Positions 56,220 through 64,000 of a DNA stretch of 64,000 nucleotides are shown piece after piece. A model generated the notes under the pieces. The model did not search any database. It was not told the DNA's origin and saw only the letters and a program-made list of their open reading frames with translations. The stretch is from Bacillus badius NBRC 15713. Its GTDB lineage: Bacteria; Bacillota; Bacilli; Bacillales; Domibacillaceae. The first letter of the stretch is position 1; each line of letters starts with the position of its first letter. Made by a program: the position numbers and the translations under genes. The stretch is taken from assembly GCF_001591605.1 (NCBI RefSeq), contig NZ_BCVF01000003.1:1-64000 (forward strand), given 5' to 3'.

Positions 56220-57632
56220 TTATCTTTCCTTCCTGATCTGAAAATTACTTTGCAAAAGCTGCCAATTTTGCGGGAAAGGATAGCCGAGCACCCAGTAGCT
56301 GATCCCGCGAAGACCATATTCCTTAACAACGTCAAACTTCGCCTGAGCGCTGCGGGCATCTTCAAACCATACCTCATGCATGCGTCCTTGTTCATCAACG
56401 TACTGGAAAAACGGAGACTGGGTGGCAGAATCATACTGGATAGCCGCTCCATACTGAATCGCCCGACGAATGGCCTCTTGCATATCAAATGTCTGAGCCT
56501 CCTGTCCTTGCCGATGCGGAAGCAGCCAATCTCTCGCATAAAGCTGGAAGCCAAAAAATAATTTATTTCGTGGAATAACAGAAACAGCATAGTCTAGCAC
56601 CCGCCTAATTTGATTAAGCGGGGAAATAGCTTGCGGCGGTCCAAAACGGTAGCCCCATTCGTAAGTCATCAGGATGACAAAATCAACAATCCGCCCATGT
56701 GCCTCATAATCATGGGCTTCATATAATACCCCTTTCTGATCACCGCTCACTTTAGGAGCTACAGCGGTCGAAACAAAGAAGCCTGCTGCGTGCATTCGCT
56801 CTACCGCCCGCTGCAAAAATTGATTATACCGTTCGCGGTCAGCCGGAAATACATTTTCAAAATCAATATTTATTCCTCTGTATCCTTTTCTTCTCATGAT
56901 GTCGATCGCATTGGTTAACAATTTGTCCTGCAGTTCCCTGCTTCCTAGAATCGTACTGGCAAGCCGTGATCCAGGGTTGCTGGCAGTAAAATTTGTAATG
57001 GCCATCATTGGCACCACCTGCTCAGCACGGGCCGCCTCCATTGTCGCTGTGTCATTGATCGATTCCAGTCCGCCGTCTGCTCTCATAATGTAAGCAAAAG
57101 GCGAAACGTATGTGAGATACTCTCCTGTTTCACGAACTTGACGGGCTCCTTCTTCTCCCATTTCTATTGTATAAGCATTCACATCAATAACGGGCCGCTC
57201 AAATGGGATCAATAATACGAGCCCCGGATAAATATCACCTGCACCTTGAACGTTATTGATCCTCATTAGTTCTCTTAGATTTGTGCTGTACCGCTGAGCA
57301 ATCTGTGCCAGAGTTTCTCCTTCTTCAACTACATGCCGCCTTGCTGGAATGTACAAAACCATTCCCGGGGTGATGCGTTCAGGATTGCTGATCCCATTGA
57401 TCCGGGCAAGCTCCCTGACCGTTACTCCATACTGTTGGGCAATTTTCCGAAGGGTTTCTCCTTCCCGCACAGTATGCCGCCGGGCTAGAAGGGGAATCAG
57501 CAAAGCCTGGCCAATCACAAGGCGGTCACGGTCAGGAAGCTCATTGACCCTCTCAATCCGGGCAGCCTCCACCCCATACTTACGGGCTAATTGATTGAGC
57601 GTCTCTCCTTTTCGAATCACATGTATAATCAT
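56220..57632 (-). CDS. sleL: Spore cortex-lytic glucosaminidase with three LysM domains (SleL/YaaH-like)
   Basis: A 470-residue protein. Three LysM modules (VIRKGETLNQLARKYGVEA; HTVREGETLRKIAQQYGVTV; HVVEEGETLAQIAQRYSTNL) cover residues 1-150 and bind spore peptidoglycan. A GH18 barrel follows, with the catalytic motif GINIDFENVFPADRERYNQF and a C-terminal GISYWVLGYPFPQNWQLL. No signal peptide is present, as in YaaH/SleL, which are placed on the spore as coat-associated proteins. ATG 57632 follows TTGGAGGAGACATCT. YaaH has two LysM domains, so one is extra here. Confidence 0.9.
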   Translation of the reverse strand: MIIHVIRKGETLNQLARKYGVEAARIERVNELPDRDRLVIGQALLIPLLARRHTVREGETLRKIAQQYGVTVRELARINGISNPERITPGMVLYIPARRHVVEEGETLAQIAQRYSTNLRELMRINNVQGAGDIYPGLVLLIPFERPVIDVNAYTIEMGEEGARQVRETGEYLTYVSPFAYIMRADGGLESINDTATMEAARAEQVVPMMAITNFTASNPGSRLASTILGSRELQDKLLTNAIDIMRRKGYRGINIDFENVFPADRERYNQFLQRAVERMHAAGFFVSTAVAPKVSGDQKGVLYEAHDYEAHGRIVDFVILMTYEWGYRFGPPQAISPLNQIRRVLDYAVSVIPRNKLFFGFQLYARDWLLPHRQGQEAQTFDMQEAIRRAIQYGAAIQYDSATQSPFFQYVDEQGRMHEVWFEDARSAQAKFDVVKEYGLRGISYWVLGYPFPQNWQLLQSNFQIRKER

Positions 57633-57749
57633 AGATGTCTCCTCCAAATGATCGTCATATGACTATACATATGCAGCCCAGGACGATAGAAAACCTCTTA
57701 TTGCAATATTCACTAAAAAATAACGGAGTTTAAAAACGAAACAGCCCCT

Positions 57750-57780
57750 TGCCGTTACTGCGCAAGGGAGACTATTCCGA
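57750..57780 (-). terminator. Hairpin upstream of sleL
   Basis: The stem CCCTTG-CGCAGTAACGG-CAAGGG is followed by GCTGTTTCGTTTTT on the minus strand. Confidence 0.6.
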
Positions 57781-57807
57781 GAGGTCTGCCATTCTCTCCA
57801 AGCGCCT

Positions 57808-57860
57808 GAAATCAAAAAAGTTCGGAATAATCCCATTCCTAAACCCTTTGATCGATAAAC
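57808..57860 (-). terminator. Repeat family B copy 3, after the coxA-like gene
   Basis: Flank TTTATCGATCAAAGGG, arms GTTTAGGAAT / ATTCCGAAC and TTTTTTGATTTC on the minus strand, directly after the stop codon of the lipoprotein gene at 57887. Confidence 0.75.
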
Positions 57861-57886
57861 GAAAACAGGAGCCCGGAGGCCCCTGT

Positions 57887-58591
57887 TTATTGGTCTGTAC
57901 TAAAGCGGGCATTTTTTAAATCAATTGGTCCGCCATCACGCAAGTCATTGTCAAGGACACGAATATAGTTAAAGGTGCCGATATCATCAGCCACTTGAAC
58001 TGGGGCGCCTTTGGCATAGCGCTCTATTGTCTGTTTCACTTGGCTCTTTACTGCCTTTGCATCGCTATTTTTCGCCACCTGCAGTGCAACGGTGATTTCT
58101 TTATCGCCAATAAATGTTTGAGCATCAAGAACACCATCTACCTCTTCTGCTTTGCTCGTCAGCTTTTCGGCCAATTTGCCATTATAATTCGTGTAATACG
58201 AATTTTTCTTTTGGACATTCTGTACGCTCTTATGGCCATGGTAATTGGCATCACTGTTATAAGGCTGCTCATTATCACGCTCAAAGAAACTCCTGTCTTC
58301 TTTCGCCAGCGGTTTAGATGGGTTTTGCGGATGACCGTGGCCGTCACCAGCTTGTAAATAACGATCTTTTTCTTCCCTTATCGTTCTTTGCTCTTTCCCG
58401 ACGGAATGGTCATACCATTCTGTCAGAGGGCCGTCATGGCGGTCATTGGCATCCTTATGACCAGCATTTGAAAAGTATCCCTGCGGTTCATAGCGATTAT
58501 TTCCGCCGTAGCCGCTTTCGCTTTCAATTCCACACGCGGCAAGTCCAGCCGATACAGACAATACAACGAAAGCTTTCAATGTTTTCTGCAT
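57887..58591 (-). CDS. coxA: YhcN/YlaJ family spore lipoprotein (CoxA-like)
   Basis: A 234-residue lipoprotein. The signal sequence KAFVVLSVSAGLAACG ends in the lipobox LAAC (Cys near residue 20). A hydrophilic His/Asn/Asp-rich linker follows (residues 25-125), then the YhcN/YlaJ domain (AEKLTSKAEEVDGVLDAQTF; EITVALQVAKNSD; VKQTIERYAKGAPVQVADDI). In B. subtilis the cortex protein CoxA is encoded next to safA, as here apart from one intervening gene; the symbol rests on this synteny. Expression in the forespore or mother cell is likely. Confidence 0.78.
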   Translation of the reverse strand: MQKTLKAFVVLSVSAGLAACGIESESGYGGNNRYEPQGYFSNAGHKDANDRHDGPLTEWYDHSVGKEQRTIREEKDRYLQAGDGHGHPQNPSKPLAKEDRSFFERDNEQPYNSDANYHGHKSVQNVQKKNSYYTNYNGKLAEKLTSKAEEVDGVLDAQTFIGDKEITVALQVAKNSDAKAVKSQVKQTIERYAKGAPVQVADDIGTFNYIRVLDNDLRDGGPIDLKNARFSTDQ

Positions 58592-58657
58592 GCCCTCACC
58601 CCTGAACTGTTAGTCGGGCAGATAATGCCCTTCTTAGTTTGCAGAGGCAGAGAATTC

Positions 58658-59629
58658 TTATCCATAACGGCGCTCCCATTCTTCCTTCCATTTTCTGAAA
58701 AAATGCAGCCGTTGCATAAATGGCTGTACCGTCAGCTCATATGCGTGCTTGTAAGCAGCAGGCTTCTCTTTTAAAGGGGCATACAGCCATCGCCGGCATT
58801 CCCGAAAAACATCGGCTGGAAACAGCGTGTAAAGCAACCAGTTTTTCTGTTGAGCATGTCGGGATACAGCCTGATGCTCCAGCACCTTTTCCAATTTCCA
58901 GCCAACAAGCGGCAGCACGCGGTGCGTCCATTGCACATAATCAAATAAACCGGGGGCCTGCGCAGCCAAGTCAAAATCAATCAAGTAAAGCACATCCTCA
59001 GACGAACGAAAAAAGTTATGCGCAGCTACATCCCCATGAATTAAAGCGGCTGCTTCTCTATCCTGCTCCCCATTAGAAAGACGGTCTAAGCACCACTTTC
59101 CCATTTCTGCATAGTTATCTAACACGGCTGAGGGAAAGCAGCGGGCCAGCTCGGCAAACTCGCTTTGAAAGGCAGCCAGCCGTTTGCTCCATTTCCCTGT
59201 TTGATCAAATTTTGGAAACCCCGCAGCGATGCCTTCGGGCAGCTTCTCTGTTTGCCGATGGAAAAGAGACAATAACTGCAATGCTTCTTCTCTTTCCCCA
59301 CTAGTTCGAAAAGAAAATGGCTTTTTAGCTGGCTGGATATACGGCATAATGGCAAAAAACTGGTTTTCAAATTTAATTGGCCCGACGGAATGGAAAGGAA
59401 TGACTTGCCTAAATCCATTGTCCAGTAAAAAACGGGATAATTGTATTTGCTTTTTCAGCTGGTCAAGAGAAGCATACCTTTTGAAAAACCATTTATTCCT
59501 GTTGGTAACAATTAGCCATTTTCCTTTTTTCAATGAAAAAACGGTTTGGATAGTTTCCTCCAAGCGGCCGGATAATAGAAAAAGGAGACGAGGTGTTAAT
59601 CCGTCTCCCTGCTGAAAATTACTCTTCAT
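58658..59629 (-). CDS. APH/choline-kinase-fold protein (spore coat CotS/YsxE-like)
   Basis: A 323-residue protein of the kinase-like fold used by aminoglycoside phosphotransferases and by the Bacillus coat proteins CotS, CotI, YsxE and YutH. The catalytic loop IHGDVAAHNFF and the metal-binding segment YLIDFDLAAQAPGLFDYVQW are intact. The start overlaps the end of safA by 11 bp, so translation is coupled and the protein is probably made with SafA during coat assembly. The substrate is unknown. It is placed between safA and the coxA-like gene. Confidence 0.82.
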   Translation of the reverse strand: MKSNFQQGDGLTPRLLFLLSGRLEETIQTVFSLKKGKWLIVTNRNKWFFKRYASLDQLKKQIQLSRFLLDNGFRQVIPFHSVGPIKFENQFFAIMPYIQPAKKPFSFRTSGEREEALQLLSLFHRQTEKLPEGIAAGFPKFDQTGKWSKRLAAFQSEFAELARCFPSAVLDNYAEMGKWCLDRLSNGEQDREAAALIHGDVAAHNFFRSSEDVLYLIDFDLAAQAPGLFDYVQWTHRVLPLVGWKLEKVLEHQAVSRHAQQKNWLLYTLFPADVFRECRRWLYAPLKEKPAAYKHAYELTVQPFMQRLHFFRKWKEEWERRYG

Positions 59630-61016
59630 TCTCTTCGTCGGTGCGCTGGCAGCCGCAATCTGACTTCCCTGGCATGGCCTGAGAAGGAAATTGATTAGGC
59701 ATCGCCATGCCGCCGGCCGGGTACATCATTGATGAAGGATGGTAACCTTGCATATAAGGCTGATGCATGACTGGCATCGGGTAAGCAGCAGGCGGCTGAT
59801 ACGCCCCCATTACTTGGGGATAGGCGCCATACTCCGCTGATTCCATTCCATATTCCATTGACGGCATATAACCGGCAGCTGGCATTACCGGTGTCATTGG
59901 CACGCAACAACTCTGCTGCGGATAACACGGCATCGGACACGGCGCCATACTTGGATACATAGCCGGTGCGTACATCGCCGGTGCATGTGCGATTGGCGCA
60001 TTCATCATTGGCATATTCGGCATATTTGGCATCGGTTCATTCGGCATCGGCATGTTCGGCATATTTGGCATCGGCTCATTCGGCATTGGCATGTTCGGCA
60101 TATTTGGCATCGGCTCATTTGGCATTGGCATGTTCGGCATATTTGCTATTGGGGCATTTGGCATTGGCATGTTTGGCATGTTTGGCATAATATTTGGCAT
60201 GCCTCCATGCATTACTTGAACATGGTCAGACGATGGGTAGTGCATCATTGGATAATGAGATGAAACTTCTTCTGATGAAGACTCCATCATTCCTTCAACC
60301 ATCTCATAGGATGGCGGCATGGAAGGTGCCGCATGAATCGGCATCGGCATACACCAATGAGGATGAAATCCTGGGTATGCATGGTAGCCATGCATGGCTG
60401 GAGCCATTTGAGATTGATTCACATATGCATTCATCGGATATTCCTTGCCTCCTTGTGCTGGTGGCGCCATCTCTATCTTCGGCATAGGTGGCGGTGCGAT
60501 TGGTATATTCTCGCTTTCGATCGCTTCTTCTTTTTTATCAAGCCCCGGAAAAATATTATCGGGCTTTACAGGCGGAGACGGAGGAGGAGACGGTGCCGGC
60601 GGCTGAACCGTCTGCTGCATCTGTTCCATATTCATCTGAAAAATTTGATTGATCTCCACTTCAGGTATCACGGGCGGAAGCGGAGGCTTTGGCTGTTCTT
60701 TCATTGGAGGGACCGGTTTCGGCTGCTCCTTTACCGGCTTCGGCGGAGGAGCAGGAGGTGCTTCTTGCACTGGCTTCGGCATTTCTTTTGGCAGTTTTGG
60801 CATCTCTTTCGGTGCGTTCGGCATCTCCTTCGGCGGCTTTGGCATCTCTTTCTTTGGGGTGACCGCTGGTGTCGGTACTTTAATCTTCATGCCCGGCATA
60901 ATTAAGTCCGGATTGGACAATTGCGCATTTAGCTTTTTTAGCTCATCAAAATTCACTCCGTATTTTTTAGCAATCGTCCAGAGTGTATCTCCTTTCTGCA
61001 CAATATGGATTCTCAT
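59619..61016 (-). CDS. safA: Spore coat assembly protein SafA
   Basis: SafA is a morphogenetic hub of the inner spore coat, attached to the cortex by its LysM. The 465-residue protein has one LysM (HIVQKGDTLWTIAKKYGVNF, residues 2-48), then proline/lysine repeats (PKEMPK units, residues 55-125), a Met/Pro/Asn-rich central region, a Cys cluster (CPMPCYPQQSCC) and a Tyr/Pro-rich tail ending with SDCGCQR. The start follows GGAGGGAGAAA. A CATATACT sequence at 61043-61050 could be a sigma-E -10 element. Position next to nadA matches B. subtilis. Confidence 0.92.
   Translation of the reverse strand: MRIHIVQKGDTLWTIAKKYGVNFDELKKLNAQLSNPDLIMPGMKIKVPTPAVTPKKEMPKPPKEMPNAPKEMPKLPKEMPKPVQEAPPAPPPKPVKEQPKPVPPMKEQPKPPLPPVIPEVEINQIFQMNMEQMQQTVQPPAPSPPPSPPVKPDNIFPGLDKKEEAIESENIPIAPPPMPKIEMAPPAQGGKEYPMNAYVNQSQMAPAMHGYHAYPGFHPHWCMPMPIHAAPSMPPSYEMVEGMMESSSEEVSSHYPMMHYPSSDHVQVMHGGMPNIMPNMPNMPMPNAPIANMPNMPMPNEPMPNMPNMPMPNEPMPNMPNMPMPNEPMPNMPNMPMMNAPIAHAPAMYAPAMYPSMAPCPMPCYPQQSCCVPMTPVMPAAGYMPSMEYGMESAEYGAYPQVMGAYQPPAAYPMPVMHQPYMQGYHPSSMMYPAGGMAMPNQFPSQAMPGKSDCGCQRTDEENEE
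60003..60192 (-). repeat. Tandem repeat inside safA (NMPMPNEPMPNMP units)
   Basis: About four or five units of 39 bp encode MPNMPNMPMPNEP-type 13-residue repeats (residues about 275-338). The middle three units are almost identical at the DNA level, so they can expand or contract by slippage. Confidence 0.85.
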
Positions 61017-61240
61017 TTTCTCCCTCCTCAGACATTCGTCGTAGTATATGTGAGCGATGCGAATTTGTGAACGAACCTACACCAAATTGTATGCTTCCAT
61101 AAAAGAAGTTATGAGAAAAGAATAGTTCTAGGGGTGAAACTAGCTAGTAGCTATTCAAGAAAAAAGCTTCCAGCAGAAATCTGATAATGGCCTAAATGAT
61201 GGAGTCCAAGAGATCAGTCTCTCTTAAATAGCTTGAAAGC

Positions 61241-61300
61241 CGCGAAAAATCAAAAAAGGTTCGGAATGAGAGCATTCCGAACCTCCTTTATCGACAAATT
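61241..61300 (-). terminator. Terminator of nadA, repeat family B copy 4
   Basis: A perfect 12-bp stem AGGTTCGGAATG / CATTCCGAACCT with flanks TTTGTCGATAAAGG and TTTTGATTTTTCGCGG on the minus strand. The remaining gap 61017-61240 shows no gene. Confidence 0.85.
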
Positions 61301-61328
61301 ACTGCCTGCTGCAGGCAGATGACTCGAA

Positions 61329-62432
61329 TTATCTATTTAACATGCGCTCTAATGCCAGTACAGCTTCGCGGGCCGTTTGCTCCTCTACTTTAATGACATT
61401 CCCTTCTTTGTCTTCAACAATTGTTTCCAGTGACCAAAGCAAGTGGGGAAGATCAATTCGGTTCATTGTCAAGCATGGACACATATTCGGGTTTAATGAA
61501 ATAATGTGTTTATCAGGATGCTGCTGAATCAAGCGGTTGACAAGATTCATTTCTGTTCCAATGGCCCAGGCGCTTCCTATCTCCGCCGCTTCGATTTGTT
61601 CAATAATATACTTTGTTGAACCATTGTCATCGGCTAAGGCCACTACCTCGCGTTTGCATTCCGGATGCACGATAATCCGCATCGATGGATCAGCAGCCCG
61701 AATGTGTTCAACGTTTTGGATTGTAAAGTTTTCATGAACAGAACAATGGCCTTTCCACAAAATCACTTTTACTTGGCTTAATTCGCCGTCATATTCTAAT
61801 TCGTTGCTAATTGGATTCCATACAGCCATTTCATCTAGTCCAATTCCTAAATCAAAGGCGGTATTGCGGCCCAGATGCTGATCCGGCAAGAATAAAATCC
61901 TTTCTTTTTGCTCAAAGGCCCATTGAACCATCGCATGAGCGTTAGAGGAAGTAACGGTTGCTCCGCTGTTGCGGCCAACAAAAGCTTTAATAGCTGCAGT
62001 GGAATTGACATATGTCAAAGGCAGCATCGTATCGCCGAATAAGGCCTGCAGCTCTTTCCAAGCCCTCTCTGTTTGATAAATATCTGCCATATCCGCCATC
62101 GAACAGCCAGCCCGCATATCAGGAAGAATCACGGTCTGTTCCGGAGTCGTTAAAATATCAGCTGTTTCTGCCATAAAATGGACTCCGCAAAACACAATAT
62201 GCCTGGCCTTCTTATTCTTTGCAGAGATTTGTGCCAGTTGCAAAGAATCGCCGACAGCATCAGCAAATTGAATAACTTCATCACGCTGATAGTGGTGGCC
62301 CGGAATAAACAGTTCCTCTCCAAGCTGCTGTTTAATCTCCCTTACTCTTTCTTCCATTTCTTCCTTCTTCATTTGACGATATTTGTCCGGTAAATCAAAA
62401 GACGGCTGTTTAAGCATTTCCAAGATAGACAT
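61329..62432 (-). CDS. nadA: Quinolinate synthase A
   Basis: NadA condenses iminoaspartate with dihydroxyacetone phosphate to quinolinate, using a [4Fe-4S] cluster. The 367-residue protein has the three cluster cysteines in [22 protein letters not shown] and [12 protein letters not shown], and the substrate motifs [19 protein letters not shown] and [14 protein letters not shown] 62432 follows AAGGAGGAAGCGGATC; the longer frame from 62489 has none. It overlaps nadC by 23 bp and ends the nadB-nadC-nadA operon. Confidence 0.95.
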   Translation of the reverse strand: MSILEMLKQPSFDLPDKYRQMKKEEMEERVREIKQQLGEELFIPGHHYQRDEVIQFADAVGDSLQLAQISAKNKKARHIVFCGVHFMAETADILTTPEQTVILPDMRAGCSMADMADIYQTERAWKELQALFGDTMLPLTYVNSTAAIKAFVGRNSGATVTSSNAHAMVQWAFEQKERILFLPDQHLGRNTAFDLGIGLDEMAVWNPISNELEYDGELSQVKVILWKGHCSVHENFTIQNVEHIRAADPSMRIIVHPECKREVVALADDNGSTKYIIEQIEAAEIGSAWAIGTEMNLVNRLIQQHPDKHIISLNPNMCPCLTMNRIDLPHLLWSLETIVEDKEGNVIKVEEQTAREAVLALERMLNR

Positions 62433-63288
62433 GATCCGCTTCCTCCTTGACAGAATCCGTGATGACTTTTGCACTAATATCCAATGCACGAATAGAGTGG
62501 GTCAGAGCACCAAGTGAAATCCAATCAACACCGCTTTCCGCAAACGGCCGAATTCCATCAAGCGGAATGCCGCCAGAAGCCTCTGTTGCAACTCCTTCAG
62601 GGACAAGCGGAAGCCATTCCTGAATTTCTTGAGGTGTCCGATTATCGAACATAATAATATCGGCCCCGGCTTCCACCGCCTCGGCCAGCTGTTGCTTCGT
62701 TTCTATTTCCACTTCGATTTTCACTGTATGCCCAACAGTCGCCCGGGCTTTCTCTATTGCTTGCTTAATCCCTCCGGCAAATGCAATATGATTATCCTTC
62801 AGCATCACTGCATCGTAAAGGCCGCGCCGGTGATTATAGCCTCCGCCTGCTTTCACTGCATATTTCTCAAGCATCCGCAGTCCGGGCGTTGTTTTGCGTG
62901 TATCGCAAATTTTAGCGCGGGTACCGGCTGTTTGTTTAACGGCGGCGGCTGTCGCCGTTGCGATACCGGACATTCGCTGAATCAAATTAAGAACGACGCG
63001 TTCTGCCTTTAATAGTCCTTGCATGGTCCCGGCTACTTCTGCCAGCACCGTGCCGGGAACAATCATTTCCCCATCATTTACCGCTATATTTACGACAGCA
63101 GAGGGATCAATCAAGGTAAAGCCGCGCTGCAAAATTTGCCCTCCGCAAAAAATCCCCGCTTCTTTTGCCACTAAAGTAAATGATCCCCTGTCTCCGCGCG
63201 AAAAAAGCGCCTCTCCGCTCAAGTCCCCATCTCCAATGTCCTCTATAAAAAACTGTTTAAGCATGGATTCTAATTGGATTTCGTTCAT
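62410..63288 (-). CDS. nadC: Nicotinate-nucleotide pyrophosphorylase (quinolinate phosphoribosyltransferase)
   Basis: NadC converts quinolinate and PRPP to nicotinate mononucleotide. The 292-residue protein has the family motifs [58 protein letters not shown] and VEVETKQQL-like [23 protein letters not shown] 63288 is used because GAGGTGG lies just upstream; an in-frame GTG at 63297 is inside that site. It overlaps nadB by 32 bp and nadA by 23 bp. Confidence 0.96.
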   Translation of the reverse strand: MNEIQLESMLKQFFIEDIGDGDLSGEALFSRGDRGSFTLVAKEAGIFCGGQILQRGFTLIDPSAVVNIAVNDGEMIVPGTVLAEVAGTMQGLLKAERVVLNLIQRMSGIATATAAAVKQTAGTRAKICDTRKTTPGLRMLEKYAVKAGGGYNHRRGLYDAVMLKDNHIAFAGGIKQAIEKARATVGHTVKIEVEIETKQQLAEAVEAGADIIMFDNRTPQEIQEWLPLVPEGVATEASGGIPLDGIRPFAESGVDWISLGALTHSIRALDISAKVITDSVKEEADHVYLGNA

Positions 63289-64000
63289 GCTGTCCACCTC
63301 TTATATTTATTCGGTCCTTCGTCTGTATGACTCTCTTGCCCCGCCAATGTACTTCTTCAGCCATAAAATCTGTGCGGATATGCGCACCTCGGCTCTCCGT
63401 GCGAAGCAAAGCAGCCCGGCTGATTAAATAACTGTTTATGCTCATATAAATCTTCTCAATGGCCTCTTGCTCCAGCTCATCCAACCCGCTCTCTATCCAT
63501 TCTCGAACCCCTAAAGCTTCTAAATAACGAACATGGCTTTGCAAGTTTTCCGGTGTGCGGATAATGCCCGCTGCCTTCATCGTTCGGTTCCGCAGCTCCT
63601 CCTTCGAGAATCCGCCAGCTGACTCAGCCGGCAGCTGGCTGTCATAATAGAAAACGCGCGCCGGCAACTGGCTTGCCGGCAGCCGGCGGTTAATAAAAGC
63701 AGCTAGCCGACGGCCGTATACAATCCCTTCAAGCAATGAATTACTCGCCAAACGGTTGGCCCCATGGACACCGCTGTGAGCGGCTTCCCCGACCGCATAT
63801 AATCCAGGAATCGTTGTGCATCCATTTGAATCAACGGATATTCCGCCCATTAAAAAGTGGCTTCCAGGCGCCACAGGAAGGAGGCCATCACTAATAGATA
63901 CACCATTCCTTTTACATAACGCGGTAATCGTCGGGAATTGCTTTTCAAAATGCTCCATGCCGCGTATATCAAGAAAGACCTCTTTCCCTTTTGTCCGTGC
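63257..64000 (-). CDS. nadB: L-aspartate oxidase, C-terminal part
   Basis: NadB oxidises aspartate to iminoaspartate, the substrate of NadA. The frame is open to the window end, so the N-terminal FAD domain is missing. Visible are the family segments KGKEVFLDIRGMEHFEKQF, VAPGSHFLMGGISVD, LYAVGEAAHSGVHGANRLAS and SNSLLEGIVYGRR, then the C-terminal helical domain (ELRNRTMKAAGIIRTPENLQ). It ends inside nadC. A NadR (YrxA) operator would lie upstream, outside the window. Confidence 0.94.
   Translation of the reverse strand, partial: ARTKGKEVFLDIRGMEHFEKQFPTITALCKRNGVSISDGLLPVAPGSHFLMGGISVDSNGCTTIPGLYAVGEAAHSGVHGANRLASNSLLEGIVYGRRLAAFINRRLPASQLPARVFYYDSQLPAESAGGFSKEELRNRTMKAAGIIRTPENLQSHVRYLEALGVREWIESGLDELEQEAIEKIYMSINSYLISRAALLRTESRGAHIRTDFMAEEVHWRGKRVIQTKDRINIRGGQHERNPIRIHA

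Noticed and set aside
60003-60192. CRISPR array
   Set aside because: The repeats are in-frame coding units of safA without unique spacers, and no cas gene is near.
59966-60905. Long plus-strand frames opposite safA
   Set aside because: They are shadows of the repetitive Met/Pro codons of safA and encode biased His/Trp or Arg/Leu repeats with no ribosome site.

Overview
The window looks like chromosome from an endospore-forming member of the Bacillaceae (Bacillus sensu lato). Almost every gene has a Bacillus subtilis counterpart in nearly the same order: mtnN, yrzA, yrrS, greA, udk, trhP2, trhP1, trmR, mltG, yrzB, ruvX, ireB, alaS, yrrI, recD2, yrrB, mnmA, iscS, cymR, rarA, tcdA, 6S RNA, aspS, hisS, yrvJ, dtd, relA, apt, recJ, lapA, secDF, comN, spoVB, yrbG, yrzE, yajC, tgt, queA, ruvB, ruvA, coxA, safA, nadA, nadC, nadB. 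Sporulation genes (sigK 3' half, spoVB, safA, coxA, a SleL-type lysin) confirm an endospore former. Most genes lie on the minus strand. The species cannot be named from the sequence alone.

Layout. Bases 1-1899 are the right end of a prophage-like element: two small minus-strand genes, a divergent pair of Xre regulators and an ImmA-like metallopeptidase. The element stops inside sigK. Only the 3' half of the sigma-K gene (1895-2272) is present, starting at an AATGA core that is the skin-element crossover sequence in B. subtilis. This is therefore a sigK-intervening (skin-like) element. Bases 2400-22100 carry housekeeping and RNA-modification genes: the complete gene set for 5-methoxyuridine at tRNA position 34 (trhP1, trhP2, trmR), the 2-thiouridine pair mnmA-iscS with cymR, and alaS behind a T-box. 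Bases 22800-29100 hold rarA, a DUF2935 gene and a five-gene ABC/GntR operon that looks self-regulated. Bases 29100-41400 hold tcdA, 6S-1 RNA, a T-box-controlled hisS-aspS operon, an SH3b amidase, dtd, relA, apt and recJ. Bases 41500-53300 hold lapA, a CDF transporter, secDF, comN, spoVB, yrbG, yrzE, yajC-tgt-queA and ruvAB.

Bases 53300-56200 are accessory. They hold decayed repeats, an orphan 73-residue protein, a candidate structured non-coding RNA of about 235 nt with its own promoter and terminator, and a zinc-starvation unit: a YciC/ZagA-type CobW GTPase followed by a ribosomal protein L33 with lost zinc ligands, behind three Zur-box-like sequences. Bases 56200-61000 are spore-related (SleL-like lysin, CoxA-like lipoprotein, a kinase-like protein overlapping safA, and safA with a tandem repeat). 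The window ends in the overlapping nadB-nadC-nadA genes, with nadB cut by the window edge.

Two families of dispersed palindromic terminator repeats recur across the window. Many genes use GTG or TTG starts whose position was decided by Shine-Dalgarno placement. No IS element, CRISPR array, rRNA or tRNA gene was seen.
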